Assembly: GCA_017403125.1 (NCBI GenBank)
Contig: JAFQOR010000027.1
Location: 1-62,231, forward strand
Length of the DNA stretch: 62,231 nt
Direction: 5' to 3'
DNA from: Alistipes sp.
GTDB lineage: Bacteria; Bacteroidota; Bacteroidia; Bacteroidales; Rikenellaceae
Numbering within the stretch: position 1 is the stretch's first letter; the number at the start of each line of letters is the position of its first letter. Positions 1 to 8,563 of the stretch are shown here, piece after piece. The position numbers and the translations under genes were made by a program. The notes under the pieces were generated by a model that saw only the letters and a program-made list of their open reading frames with translations, searched no databases and was not told the DNA's origin.

Positions 1-366
1 AATAACGCGGCTCAACCGCGACCCTCGAACGCCCCTTTCAGGGGTTGGGGGTGTGAATATGAAAACTGCGCGAAGCGCGGGTTCGAGCCCCGTCTGCCGC
101 TCCAAAGGAGCCAATAACGCGGCTCAACCGCGACCCTCGAACGCCCCTTTCAGGGGTTGGGGGTGTGAATATGAAAACTGCGCGAAGCGCGGGTTCGAGC
201 CCCGTCTGCCGCTCCGAAGGAGCCCATAACGCGGCTCAACCGCGACCCTCGAACGCCCCTTTCAGGGGTTGGGGGTGTGAATATGAAAACTGCACGAAGC
301 GCGGGTTCGAGCCCCGTCTGCCGCTCCGGAGGAGCCAATAACGTGGCTCAACCGCGACTCTCGAAC
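1..366. repeat. Tandem 112-bp repeats with tRNA-Gly-like 3' ends
   Basis: Three complete near-identical 112-bp copies (1-112, 113-224, 225-336) and a partial fourth (337 to about 366). The end of each copy matches a tRNA 3' end: a T-arm GCGGG-TTCGAGC-CCCGT, acceptor strand CTGCCGC, then TCC. The U discriminator and the tail resemble bacterial tRNA-Gly. No D-arm or anticodon arm lies in front of it; instead there is CCCCTTTCAGGGG and a GCGCGAAGCGC hairpin. The copies are therefore tRNA tails, not tRNA genes. The parent tRNA may lie left of base 1, which I cannot see. Confidence 0.85.
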
Positions 367-429
367 GATAGTTATAGAGAATATAATGAATTTAGTGAGT
401 ATGATGTATAAGTCGTTGAAGTAAAAAAC

Positions 430-460
430 TTAAATTCCCAAACTTACTAAACTCCCTACC
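430..460 (-). repeat. Dispersed intergenic repeat, copy 1
   Basis: Read on the minus strand this stretch (GGTAGGGAGTTTAGTAAGTT and on) closely matches 17463-17494 on the plus strand. Just downstream, CCCTCGAACACCC resembles the CCCTCGAACGCCC start of the 112-bp repeats. The rest of 361-520 shows no gene and no clear Bacteroidota promoter. Confidence 0.5.
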
Positions 461-520
461 CTCGAACACCCTTCCATTAACAACCGACAGAGTAGCATCA
501 AAATCATAAAATCAAGCAAT

Positions 521-1822
521 ATGAAGAGAGCAATACTTTCAATACTGACGATTGTTGTCGTGGCAACATCTACATCGGCGCAGTATGTGCCAACCGACGA
601 GAATCTGCGCGCTCGTGAGGAGTTTGCAGATAGCCGTTTTGGAGTATTTATACATTGGGGAATATACAGCATGTTTGCACAGGGTGAGTGGTATCTGCAA
701 AATGCAGGTCTCGACCGCGACGAGTATGCCAAGGCTGCCGATGCCTTCTATCCCCATCGCTTCGATGCCAAGGAGTGGGTGTCGGCAATCAAGGCTTCGG
801 GGGCAAAATATATATGTTTTACCACGCGTCACCACGACAGCTTCTCGATGTGGGATACCGACGAGTCGGAATACAACATTGTGGATGCCACGCCCTTTGG
901 TCGCGATGTTTTGAAGGAGCTTGCAAAGGAGTGTCGCCGTCAGGATATAAAGCTACATCTCTACTACTCGCATGCCGATTGGTCGCGCGACGAGTATCCG
1001 CGAGGACGTACAGCAAAGGGTGTCACGGGTCGTGACTCCACGCGCATAAATTGGCAGGAGTACTATGGATTTATGAACCGACAGATTACCGAACTCTTGA
1101 CGCGCTATGGCAAGATTGGCGCTATATGGTTCGATGGCTGGTGGGACCACGACGAGGATGTGACGCCCTTCGATTGGCAGCTCGACGAGCAGTACGCTAT
1201 GGTACACCGTCTGCAACCCGCGTGTCTTGTTGCAAACAACCACCACCAAGTGCCATTCGAGGGTGAGGATATTCAGATTTTTGAGCGTGACCTGCCCGGC
1301 GAAAATGAGTATGGACTATCGGGTCAGGCGATAAGTCGTCTGCCGTTGGAGACGTGTCAAACGATGAATGGTATGTGGGGCTATAAAGTTGTGGACCAGA
1401 ACTATAAGTCTGTGGAGACACTGGTGCGCTACTTGGTGAGTGCTGCTGGCAAGGGTGCAAATCTTCTGCTCAACGTCGGGCCCCAACCCAACGGCGAACT
1501 TCCGGCAGCGGCTGTTGAGCGTTTGCATGCCATTGGAGATTGGATGAAGCTCTATGGCGAGACCATCTATGGCACCGAGGCGGGCGATGTCAAGCAGCAA
1601 GAGTGGGGATGCACCACGCGCAAGGGAGATAGGCTCTTTGTGCATATCTTCGAGCTCGCAGAGGGTAAACTCTTCTTGCCTTTGGAGTGTGAGGTTCGTG
1701 AGGCAAAGTGTTTCGTTGATGGCATGCCCATCGAGTGGCAGAGAGTCGAGGGGGGCATCGAACTTAACGTAGGTGTTGTGGCGGACACAATAGATTACGT
1801 CGTTGAGCTTCGTACGGCATAG
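521..1822 (+). CDS. Alpha-L-fucosidase, GH29 family
   Basis: A secreted glycoside hydrolase expected to release alpha-L-fucose from glycans such as mucin or milk oligosaccharides. Residues 1-21 are a signal peptide ending TSAQ. The N-terminal barrel carries the family motifs RFGVFIHWG, TTRHHDSFSMWD and YYSHADW. The likely nucleophile is Asp205 in IWFDGWWD. At 433 aa it is a typical GH29 length, with a short beta-rich C-terminus. It is followed by a strong terminator, so it is probably monocistronic. There is no SusC/SusD pair nearby, so it is not part of a visible polysaccharide utilisation locus. Family assignment is firm; linkage preference cannot be read from sequence. Confidence 0.93.
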   Translation: MKRAILSILTIVVVATSTSAQYVPTDENLRAREEFADSRFGVFIHWGIYSMFAQGEWYLQNAGLDRDEYAKAADAFYPHRFDAKEWVSAIKASGAKYICFTTRHHDSFSMWDTDESEYNIVDATPFGRDVLKELAKECRRQDIKLHLYYSHADWSRDEYPRGRTAKGVTGRDSTRINWQEYYGFMNRQITELLTRYGKIGAIWFDGWWDHDEDVTPFDWQLDEQYAMVHRLQPACLVANNHHQVPFEGEDIQIFERDLPGENEYGLSGQAISRLPLETCQTMNGMWGYKVVDQNYKSVETLVRYLVSAAGKGANLLLNVGPQPNGELPAAAVERLHAIGDWMKLYGETIYGTEAGDVKQQEWGCTTRKGDRLFVHIFELAEGKLFLPLECEVREAKCFVDGMPIEWQRVEGGIELNVGVVADTIDYVVELRTA

Positions 1823-1849
1823 CAAAAATCGTGTAAAAAAACTCTATTT

Positions 1850-1883
1850 ATCGCAGTCCATATTTGTGGATTGCGATTTTTTT
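1850..1883 (+). terminator. Rho-independent terminator after the fucosidase
   Basis: Stem ATCGCAGTCCA (1850-1860) pairs with TGGATTGCGAT (1867-1877) with one G-T pair, followed by a run of seven T. Confidence 0.85.
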
Positions 1884-1893
1884 GCTATCTTTG
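1864..1893 (+). promoter_or_regulatory. Bacteroidota-type promoter for secDF
   Basis: TTG at 1864-1866, a 19-bp spacer and TATCTTTG at 1886-1893 fit the -33/-7 consensus. The -33 element lies inside the loop and right arm of the preceding terminator. Confidence 0.7.
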
Positions 1894-2012
1894 CGCGATT
1901 AACGCGCGAATGTAAGTGTGGAGGAGGTGCGTATATGAGAGGGGAGCTATTTGCGTGGTGCTAAAAATTGGAAGAAAAGACAATAACGAATAATAACAAA
2001 ATTCATTTAACA

Positions 2013-5000
2013 ATGCAGAGTAAAGGTATTATTAAGTGGCTGGCACTCCTCTTGGGTGTTGCCAGCATCTTCCAGCTCTCGTTCACCTTCGTTACACGCG
2101 GAGTTGAGTCAGACGCTGATGACTACGCCAAGCAGCAGGCAACCTTGATGGTTGATGAGATGAAGGCGATGAGTGCAGAATCAACCGAGGAGTTGACTGC
2201 CGTAAATATCAACAAGGCTTACCAGGATGCCTACAACGCAGCTTATGACCAGTTCATCGAGCAGAAGTGGGACGAGGTAGTCTATAATTTGGGTGTTGTT
2301 GAGTACACCTATGGCGAGTGTAAGGAGAAGGAGCTCAACCTCGGTCTTGACTTGCGTGGTGGTATGAACGTAATGCTCGAAATCAAGGCACAGGACGTTA
2401 TTCGTGGCTATGCCGGCGAGATTGGCGAGGTGCAGAAGGCTACGGTATATGAGCTTTTGGAGGAGCGTTTGGCAGCAACCAATATCAATGATACTCCCGA
2501 AGATGTTGTCGAGGACTTCATGGCAGTATGTAGCGCCGAGGACCTCAAAGCAATCTTCAAGAGCGAGGATGCAGCAGCTATCAGCTCGGAGATTACATCA
2601 CGCGTAAACAGCGCCGTAGATGCAACCTACGAGGTGTTGCAGACTCGTATCGACATGCTTGGTGTCGTTCAGCCCAACATCCAGAAGATCTCGAACTCGA
2701 ACCGTATCATGGTCGAGCTTCCCGGTGTTAAGGAGCCCGAGCGCGTAACACGTATGTTGGCCTCTACTGCCGAGTTGCAGTTCTGGTCGGTATGCAGCGG
2801 TCGTGACTCTAACACTATCTATGATAAGTTCGTAAGCGAGCAGTTCAACAGTGCAGTTCGCGAGTTCCTATCTAAGCAGAAGGATATGTCTGATGCCCAA
2901 ATCGACATCCTCTTCTCGGAGGGCGGTTGGTTGATGCCTACCGGTGGCGATGGCGTTGTGGCTATTGCAGCCAAGAACAATATGGCACTCATCAGCGAGT
3001 GTTTGGCATCACCTGCCATTCGTGGTATGTTCCCTGCCGACGTTAAGTTCTGCTGGGCAAACAAGAGCATCAACGGCAAGTCACGTGGCGATTTCTATCT
3101 CTACGCTTTGAAGGGCGAGGGTGGCATGGCTAAACCTTTGATGATTGGCTCGGGCATTACTGCCGACGTATCTACAAATCCTATCAACGGTGGTGTTGAG
3201 GTTACCATGACCATGGAGCGTGCCGAGGCTGATGCTTGGGCAGACATCACACGTCGTAAGGCTGCTACCAAGTCGCCCGTAGCTATCGTTTTGGATGACT
3301 ATGTATATTCGGCTCCCACCGTTAATGTTGCTATCGAGGATGGTCGTTCGTCTATCGAGGGCGGCTTTACAGTGCAGGAGGCAGAGGAGTTGGCAGGCGT
3401 TCTTAACGCAGGTAAGGCTCCCGCAAAGGCTACCATCGTTCATACCGAGGTGGTTGGTCCGTCACTTGGTGAGAAGTCTATCCAGTCGGGTATGATTTCG
3501 TTCCTTATCGCCTTCATCCTGGTATTGCTCTATATGGCATTCTTCTACAAGACTGCGGGTTGGATTGCAAACGTAGCTCTTGTATGCAACGTATTGTTAT
3601 TGATGGGTGTCTTGGTATCGTTCGGTGCAGTTCTTACTCTCCCCGGTATTGCGGGTATCGTCCTTACGATGGGTATGGCTGTGGATGCCAATGTCATTAT
3701 CTTCGAGCGTGTTAAGGAGGAGTTGCGTGCCGGCAAGGGTCTTTCGCTTGCTATCAAGGATGGTTTCAAGAATGCATATTCGGCAATTATCGATGGTAAT
3801 ATCACCACCATCATCACCGGTATCGTTCTTTTCTTCCTCGGTACAGGTCCTATCAAGGGTTTCGCTACAACGTTGGTTATCGGTATCATCACTTCGTTGT
3901 TCTGCTCTATATTTATTACACGCGTACTACTCGAAAGCCGTGCACAGAAGCGTGGTACTGTGGCTTTCTCGCGTAAGTTTACCGAGAACTTCTTGCGTAA
4001 CGTTAAGTTCAGCTTTGTTAACAAGCGTAAGTACTCTTACATCTTATCGGGAATACTTATCGTTGCTTCGGTTATCTCGTTGTTCACCATGAAGCTTAAC
4101 CTCGGTATCGAGTTTACGGGTGGTAGCGACTATGTAATCAAGTTCGATAATAGCGTCGATGTAGAGAAAGTTCGTGAGAATATTGCATTGCAGTTCGTCG
4201 ATACCGAGGATGCTGCTAATGCCTCGTTCGAGGTTAAGCGTTATGGCGATGGTGACAAGGTGCGTATCACAACGCAGTTTGTCCCTTCGGCGGCTATGGT
4301 TGCCGAGTTTGACGAGGCTGTAAAGAGTGGCTCTATCGATATTGGTATCGTAGCAAGCGATGGCGAGCAGCTCGTTGTTGATGATGAGCTCGTCTTGAAG
4401 TATATGATTTACGAGGCACTTGCCGACATGTATGCATCGCCTATCGGCTATGGCGAGTTTGCCGAGGATAACGAGCGTGGTATCGAGTCTTACAACCAGG
4501 TTGATGGTTCAATCTCTAACGAGATGACGCGTGATTCACTTATTGCCGTTGTTATCGCGCTGTTTGCTATCGGTATCTACATCGTAATCCGCTTCCGCCG
4601 TTTGGCTTGGGCCGTTGGTGCTACCTTGGCGTTGGCTCACAATGCCTTCCTCGTTGTTGGTATCTTCTCGATGCTTTATGCCATCATGCCCTTCAACTTG
4701 GAGGTTAATCAGGCATTCATCGCCGCTATCTTGACAATCATCGGTTACTCTATCAACGATACTGTGGTTATCTTCGACCGTATTCGTGAGTACATTGGCT
4801 TGTATCCCAAGCGTGACTTGCGCACCAATATCGACAATGCTATTTGTGCTACGTTGTCACGTACAATCAATACGTCGGGTACAACACTCGTAACCTTGTT
4901 GTCAATCTTCATCTTGGGTGGTGAGACAATTCGTGGTTTCGTATTCGCGTTGATTCTCGGTGTGATTATCGGTACCTACTCTTCAATCTTCATTGCAACC

Positions 5001-5087
5001 CCCATCGCTTATGACATCCAGCGTCGTAAGGCGAATAAGGAGGCAAAGAAGGCAGAGAAGGCTGCGGAGCTCCCGTCAGCCGAGTAA
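2013..5087 (+). CDS. secDF: Fused protein translocase subunit SecDF
   Basis: A 1024-residue single-chain SecD-SecF membrane protein that helps SecYEG complete export using the proton gradient. I start it at ATG 2013 (MQSKGIIKWLALL), not at an in-frame TTG at 1968, because the start then falls just before the first membrane helix. The SecD half has LGLDLRGGMNVMLEI, a large periplasmic domain and a helix bundle including GMAVDANVIIFERVKEELRAG. The SecF half begins near KRKYSYILSG and carries GIEFTGGSDYVIKF and GYSINDTVVIFDRIRE. The fusion is normal in Bacteroidales. The C-terminus is a lysine/alanine-rich cytoplasmic tail. It has its own promoter and terminator. Confidence 0.96.
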   Translation: MQSKGIIKWLALLLGVASIFQLSFTFVTRGVESDADDYAKQQATLMVDEMKAMSAESTEELTAVNINKAYQDAYNAAYDQFIEQKWDEVVYNLGVVEYTYGECKEKELNLGLDLRGGMNVMLEIKAQDVIRGYAGEIGEVQKATVYELLEERLAATNINDTPEDVVEDFMAVCSAEDLKAIFKSEDAAAISSEITSRVNSAVDATYEVLQTRIDMLGVVQPNIQKISNSNRIMVELPGVKEPERVTRMLASTAELQFWSVCSGRDSNTIYDKFVSEQFNSAVREFLSKQKDMSDAQIDILFSEGGWLMPTGGDGVVAIAAKNNMALISECLASPAIRGMFPADVKFCWANKSINGKSRGDFYLYALKGEGGMAKPLMIGSGITADVSTNPINGGVEVTMTMERAEADAWADITRRKAATKSPVAIVLDDYVYSAPTVNVAIEDGRSSIEGGFTVQEAEELAGVLNAGKAPAKATIVHTEVVGPSLGEKSIQSGMISFLIAFILVLLYMAFFYKTAGWIANVALVCNVLLLMGVLVSFGAVLTLPGIAGIVLTMGMAVDANVIIFERVKEELRAGKGLSLAIKDGFKNAYSAIIDGNITTIITGIVLFFLGTGPIKGFATTLVIGIITSLFCSIFITRVLLESRAQKRGTVAFSRKFTENFLRNVKFSFVNKRKYSYILSGILIVASVISLFTMKLNLGIEFTGGSDYVIKFDNSVDVEKVRENIALQFVDTEDAANASFEVKRYGDGDKVRITTQFVPSAAMVAEFDEAVKSGSIDIGIVASDGEQLVVDDELVLKYMIYEALADMYASPIGYGEFAEDNERGIESYNQVDGSISNEMTRDSLIAVVIALFAIGIYIVIRFRRLAWAVGATLALAHNAFLVVGIFSMLYAIMPFNLEVNQAFIAAILTIIGYSINDTVVIFDRIREYIGLYPKRDLRTNIDNAICATLSRTINTSGTTLVTLLSIFILGGETIRGFVFALILGVIIGTYSSIFIATPIAYDIQRRKANKEAKKAEKAAELPSAE

Positions 5088-5102
5088 TCCTCGTCGAGGG
5101 TT

Positions 5103-5142
5103 AAAAATAGGTCGCAACATTTTGGTTGCGACCTATTTTTTT
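5103..5142 (+). terminator. Rho-independent terminator after secDF
   Basis: A perfect 16-bp stem: AAAAATAGGTCGCAAC (5103-5118), loop ATTTTG, GTTGCGACCTATTTTT (5125-5140), then more T. Confidence 0.92.
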
Positions 5143-5151
5143 ATACCTTTG
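5122..5151 (+). promoter_or_regulatory. Promoter for the YbbR-coaE-folP cluster
   Basis: TTG at 5122-5124, spacer of 19, TACCTTTG at 5144-5151. As at secDF, the -33 region sits within the upstream terminator hairpin. Confidence 0.65.
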
Positions 5152-5244
5152 CAGATGATTGCTACGCAAGGCTCGATATGGCGTCGGTAAGGTCTGTGTC
5201 TATCTCTTGCAGAGTTGTAGCAACACTATGTTATTGCGTTGTAT

Positions 5245-5676
5245 ATGAAGTATATCGAAATAATCTTTATTTGGTTGCGTCGTCACATATCGCCCGTGTT
5301 TGTGACCATGCTTGTTGCGGCATTTGTGTTGTGGTATATTACCAAGTTGGGCGATGTATATACCGTCGATCACGAAGTAACAATCGTTGTTGATAACCAG
5401 TCGCTGTCGGTGGATTGCACCATTCGTGGCAAGGGCACCGATCTTATTGGCTATAAGTGGTCGTCGCGCCGTAGCAACTTCCAACTCTCGGACAAGGAGC
5501 TGACGTTCGATGGTGAGATACACGACGAGGAGGGAAATGTCACGCATCGCCACATATCGCCCGTATCGTTGCAACAGGCATTGGCTGCGCGTATGAGCGA
5601 TGTCGAGGTCATTGCCGTGGGTGTCATCGAGCCTATCATCGTAAACAATACAGTCGCTACATCTACGGGGCAGTAG
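5245..5676 (+). CDS. Short YbbR-like membrane-anchored protein
   Basis: A 143-residue protein with one N-terminal membrane helix (about residues 14-33, VFVTMLVAAFVLWYITKL) and a small outer beta-rich domain. The start is ATG 5245 (MKYIEIIF); a TTG two codons upstream is also in frame. I call it YbbR-like because of the helix plus strand-rich repeat (EVTIVVDNQSLSVDCTIRG) and its place directly before coaE, where Bacteroidales usually carry a YbbR-like gene. It is much shorter than the multi-repeat YbbR proteins I know, so it holds at most about one repeat. No function can be assigned. Confidence 0.5.
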   Translation: MKYIEIIFIWLRRHISPVFVTMLVAAFVLWYITKLGDVYTVDHEVTIVVDNQSLSVDCTIRGKGTDLIGYKWSSRRSNFQLSDKELTFDGEIHDEEGNVTHRHISPVSLQQALAARMSDVEVIAVGVIEPIIVNNTVATSTGQ

Positions 5677-5715
5677 CCCGAGGTTGCGGTATCTACGTTT
5701 TCTAATAATATATGT

Positions 5716-6309
5716 ATGTATAAGGTTGGCATCACAGGAGGTATAGGTTCCGGCAAGAGTTCTGTCTGCAAGATGCTTGCCGTGCGTGGCGTACCTATAT
5801 ACGACTCGGATAGCCGAGCCAAGCAGCTCATGGTTACCGATGCGGAGCTCGTAAGGCTTGTTTCGCAGCGCTTCGGTGCCGATGTCTATGTCGATGGTAT
5901 GCTTAATCGCCAAGTGCTTGCAGCACGTGTATTTACCGACAAGGTTGCTCTTGCGGAGTTGAACTCTATGGTGCATCCTGCGGTTATGCGAGACTTTGAG
6001 CGGTGGGCTGCCGAGCAGCAGACTGCGTATGTAGTCATGGAGTCTGCCATAATCTTTGAGGCGGGCTTGGATGATAAGTTGGATGCTGTTGTTGCGGTAA
6101 TGGCGCCATGTTCGTTGCGTTTGGAGCGAGCCATGCAGCGCGATGGTGCTACGCGTGAGCAGATCGAGGAGCGCATGAGGGCGCAACTCTCCGACGACGA
6201 GCTTGCACGCAGGGCAAAGTATGCAATATTGAATATCTCGCTCGATGAGCTGGATGAGGAGGTGGAGCAACTACACCGACGTTTAAGTTATGATGCAAGA
6301 GCCAAATAA
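5716..6309 (+). CDS. coaE: Dephospho-CoA kinase
   Basis: Catalyses the last step of coenzyme A synthesis, ATP-dependent 3'-phosphorylation of dephospho-CoA, in the cytoplasm. The 197-residue protein opens with the P-loop GITGGIGSGKSS and follows with IYDSDSRAKQLM, which is typical of the family. VMESAIIFEAGLDDKLDAVVAV is the equivalent of the conserved PLLFE region, here ESAIIFEAG. The length is usual. Its last 20 nt overlap folP, which implies translational coupling within the 5245-9262 cluster. Confidence 0.95.
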   Translation: MYKVGITGGIGSGKSSVCKMLAVRGVPIYDSDSRAKQLMVTDAELVRLVSQRFGADVYVDGMLNRQVLAARVFTDKVALAELNSMVHPAVMRDFERWAAEQQTAYVVMESAIIFEAGLDDKLDAVVAVMAPCSLRLERAMQRDGATREQIEERMRAQLSDDELARRAKYAILNISLDELDEEVEQLHRRLSYDARAK

Positions 6310-7129
6310 CCTGAATCTATCGCAATGTCACGTAATGGCTATTGTCAATGTCACGCCCGACTCGTTCTATTCGGCGAGCCGTAGCGAGGCGTTGTCGGAT
6401 GTCGAGCAGCGTGTTGAACGCGCTGTGAACGAAGGTGCTACGATTGTCGATATAGGCGGATATTCGTCGCGTCCGGGGGCTGCTGATGTCGATGTAGAGG
6501 AGGAGTGGCGCAGGGTAAGCATGGGGCTTGAAGCCGTGCGACGTGTCGAGAGAGGTGTTGTAGTCTCTATCGATACGTTCCGTTCCGAGATTGTGCAGCG
6601 TGCAGTCGATAGCTACGGACGAATCATGGTAAACGATATCTCGGCAGGTGAGATGGATGATAAGATGTTGAGTGTTGTTGCGCATCATGACCTTATGTAT
6701 GTGGCTATGCACATGCGAGGTGTGCCGACAACGATGCAGTCGCTTACGGATTATGACGACGGTGTTGTCGAGGGCGTTGTGAGCTATTTTCGTCGTCGCA
6801 CGGCAGAGATTGAGGCTTGTGGCATTGCCCGAAACCGAGTTATCCTCGACCCCGGCTTTGGCTTTGCAAAGAGTACGGAGCAGAATATGGAGCTGCTGGC
6901 AGGGTTGGAGATGCTGGGTGCGCTTGGCTACCCATTGCTCGTGGGTGTATCGCGCAAGTCGATGATATACAAAACGTTGAATATTACACCCGACGAGGCT
7001 CTTCCCGGCTCGTTGGTCATGGCATGGGAGGCGATGCAGCGCGGAGCCTCGATACTGCGTGTGCACGATGTTGCAGCCACGCGCCAGATTGTTGATATGT
7101 ATTACCACTATAAACCCTACGCCCGATGA
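6290..7129 (+). CDS. folP: Dihydropteroate synthase
   Basis: Joins p-aminobenzoate to the pterin pyrophosphate in folate synthesis; it is the sulfonamide target. Signatures are MAIVNVTPDSFY, then DIGGYSSRPGA, SIDTFRSEIVQRAV, VNDISAG and DPGFGFAKSTEQN. At 279 aa it is a usual length. Two adjacent ATG codons (6290, 6293) could both serve as the start. It overlaps coaE by 20 nt and lolD by 4 nt (ATGA). The folate product is relevant to the FtcD reaction encoded elsewhere in the window, but the genes are not linked. Confidence 0.95.
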   Translation: MMQEPNNLNLSQCHVMAIVNVTPDSFYSASRSEALSDVEQRVERAVNEGATIVDIGGYSSRPGAADVDVEEEWRRVSMGLEAVRRVERGVVVSIDTFRSEIVQRAVDSYGRIMVNDISAGEMDDKMLSVVAHHDLMYVAMHMRGVPTTMQSLTDYDDGVVEGVVSYFRRRTAEIEACGIARNRVILDPGFGFAKSTEQNMELLAGLEMLGALGYPLLVGVSRKSMIYKTLNITPDEALPGSLVMAWEAMQRGASILRVHDVAATRQIVDMYYHYKPYAR

Positions 7130-7779
7130 TTAAGGTCGAAAATATCATAAAGCGTTTCGGCTCGCTCGAGGTCTTGCATGGCGTTAGCATGGAGGTCCGT
7201 AAGTCCGAGATAGTGTCGTTGGTTGGTGCCAGTGGCGCAGGTAAGACCACGCTGTTACAGATTGCCGGTACGTTGTTACGTGCCGACGAGGGTCGCGTGC
7301 TTATTGGGGGCGTCGATACTTTGGGTATGAACGATGCCGAGTTATCGAAGTTCCGTTGCCAGCATATAGGCTTTGTCTTTCAGTTCCATCATCTCCTTGC
7401 CGAGTTTACGGCGTTGGAGAATGTTGTATTGCCACAGCTCATAGCCGGCGTTAAGCGTCGCGATGCCGTGAAGCGTGCTACGGAGCTTTTGGAGATGGTG
7501 TCGATGTCGCACCGTGCATCGCACAAGCCTGCGGCTCTCTCGGGAGGTGAGCAGCAGCGCATAGCCATAGCTCGTGCCTTGGCGAACTCACCTTCGGTGG
7601 TCCTCGCCGACGAGCCTACGGGAAATCTCGATACGGTGACACGTGGCGAGATACAGCAGCTATTCTTCGATTTAAGAGAGCAAACAGGTCAAACCTTCCT
7701 TATCGTTACGCACGATGAGGCGTTGGCGCAGATGTCCGATAGAAAAGTTGAGATGAGCGATGGACGTATTATATGCTGA
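7126..7779 (+). CDS. lolD: ABC transporter ATPase, LolD type
   Basis: A 217-residue nucleotide-binding subunit of the LolD/FtsE/MacB class, expected to power release of lipoproteins from the inner membrane with a LolC/E-like permease. Walker A is GASGAGKTTL (residues 34-43), the Q-loop region is FVFQFHHLLAEFTALENV, the signature is LSGGEQQR and Walker B is VVLADEPTGNLD. The FQFHHLL.EFTA.EN stretch is typical of LolD. The permease partner is not in this window. Start ATG overlaps the folP stop. LolD is the best guess; a MacB-like efflux ATPase is the alternative. Confidence 0.85.
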   Translation: MIKVENIIKRFGSLEVLHGVSMEVRKSEIVSLVGASGAGKTTLLQIAGTLLRADEGRVLIGGVDTLGMNDAELSKFRCQHIGFVFQFHHLLAEFTALENVVLPQLIAGVKRRDAVKRATELLEMVSMSHRASHKPAALSGGEQQRIAIARALANSPSVVLADEPTGNLDTVTRGEIQQLFFDLREQTGQTFLIVTHDEALAQMSDRKVEMSDGRIIC

Positions 7780-7780
7780 T

Positions 7781-8560
7781 ATGACGCATGCCGAGATGTA
7801 CGATCTTTTGGAGTCGCTACACGATCGCTACAACACTTCAGACTTCATTGAGGAGGATCCCATAAGTGTGCCACATAGTTTCTCTGCTACACTCGACCGA
7901 GAGATTGCGGGTTTCATGGCGGCTACCATTGCGTGGGGTAATCGTCGTGCCATAGTGCAGAGTTCGCACCGCATGATGCGCTATATGGATGGTGCTCCCG
8001 CCGACTTTGTTCTGAATGCTTCGGATAGCGATATTGCAACGTTGCAGAGTTTTGTGCATCGTACCTTCAATGGCGAGGATTTCAAGACGTTTGTAGGTTC
8101 ATTGCGCCATATTATAAGTGGATGGGGTAGCATCGGCGGATATTTCGAGCAGCGCTTCGAGGAGTGTGGCGATATGCGTCGCGTGTTGGCAATGTTCCGC
8201 CGCGACTTCTTTGCTATCGAGCACGACAAACACGCCGAGAAGCACATATCGAACATCGAGCGTGGTGCGGCATGCAAGCGTTTGTGTATGTATCTTCGTT
8301 GGTTCGTAAGAGCCGACGATAGGGGTGTAGATTTTGGTTTGTGGCGCAAGATACCGATGTCGGCTCTCTATATGCCTCTCGATATTCATACGGGTCGCAT
8401 GGGACGCAGCCTTGGGCTGTTACGGCGCAAGCAGGATGATTGGAGGGCTGTCGAGGAGCTTACTGCCACGTTGCGTAACTTCTCGCCAGAGGACCCCGTA
8501 CGTTACGACTATGCTCTGTTTGGCTGGGGTATAGCAGAGAAGAAAAAGAGTCTTTTGTAG
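7781..8560 (+). CDS. TIGR02757 (DUF2400) family protein
   Basis: A 259-residue cytoplasmic protein of unknown role, widespread in Bacteroidota. Recognisable stretches are DREIAGFMAATIAWGNR, SFVHRTFNGEDF, KRLCMYLRWFVR, GVDFGLWRKI and MPLDIHTGRMGRSLGLL. The ending RYDYALFGWGIAEKKK is also typical. I prefer ATG 7781, one base after the lolD stop, over an upstream ATG at 7760 that would overlap lolD. The charged, helical make-up and HTG/RNF-like motifs suggest a nucleic-acid role, but that is inference only. Confidence 0.85.
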   Translation: MTHAEMYDLLESLHDRYNTSDFIEEDPISVPHSFSATLDREIAGFMAATIAWGNRRAIVQSSHRMMRYMDGAPADFVLNASDSDIATLQSFVHRTFNGEDFKTFVGSLRHIISGWGSIGGYFEQRFEECGDMRRVLAMFRRDFFAIEHDKHAEKHISNIERGAACKRLCMYLRWFVRADDRGVDFGLWRKIPMSALYMPLDIHTGRMGRSLGLLRRKQDDWRAVEELTATLRNFSPEDPVRYDYALFGWGIAEKKKSLL

Positions 8561-8563
8561 AAC

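Noticed and set aside
81-107. A complete tRNA-Gly gene in the left repeats
   Set aside because: Only T-arm and acceptor 3' strand are present in each copy; no D-arm, anticodon arm or 5' acceptor strand.
150-338. A minus-strand reading frame of 62 codons across the tandem repeats
   Set aside because: It translates repeat DNA and the tRNA tail (the GAxTR-type peptide is a common false product of tRNA 3' ends). No start signal or homology.
5200-6270. Long minus-strand frame of 356 codons opposite the YbbR-coaE genes
   Set aside because: It is the shadow of coaE and its neighbour, rich in His, Leu and Arg, with no motif.
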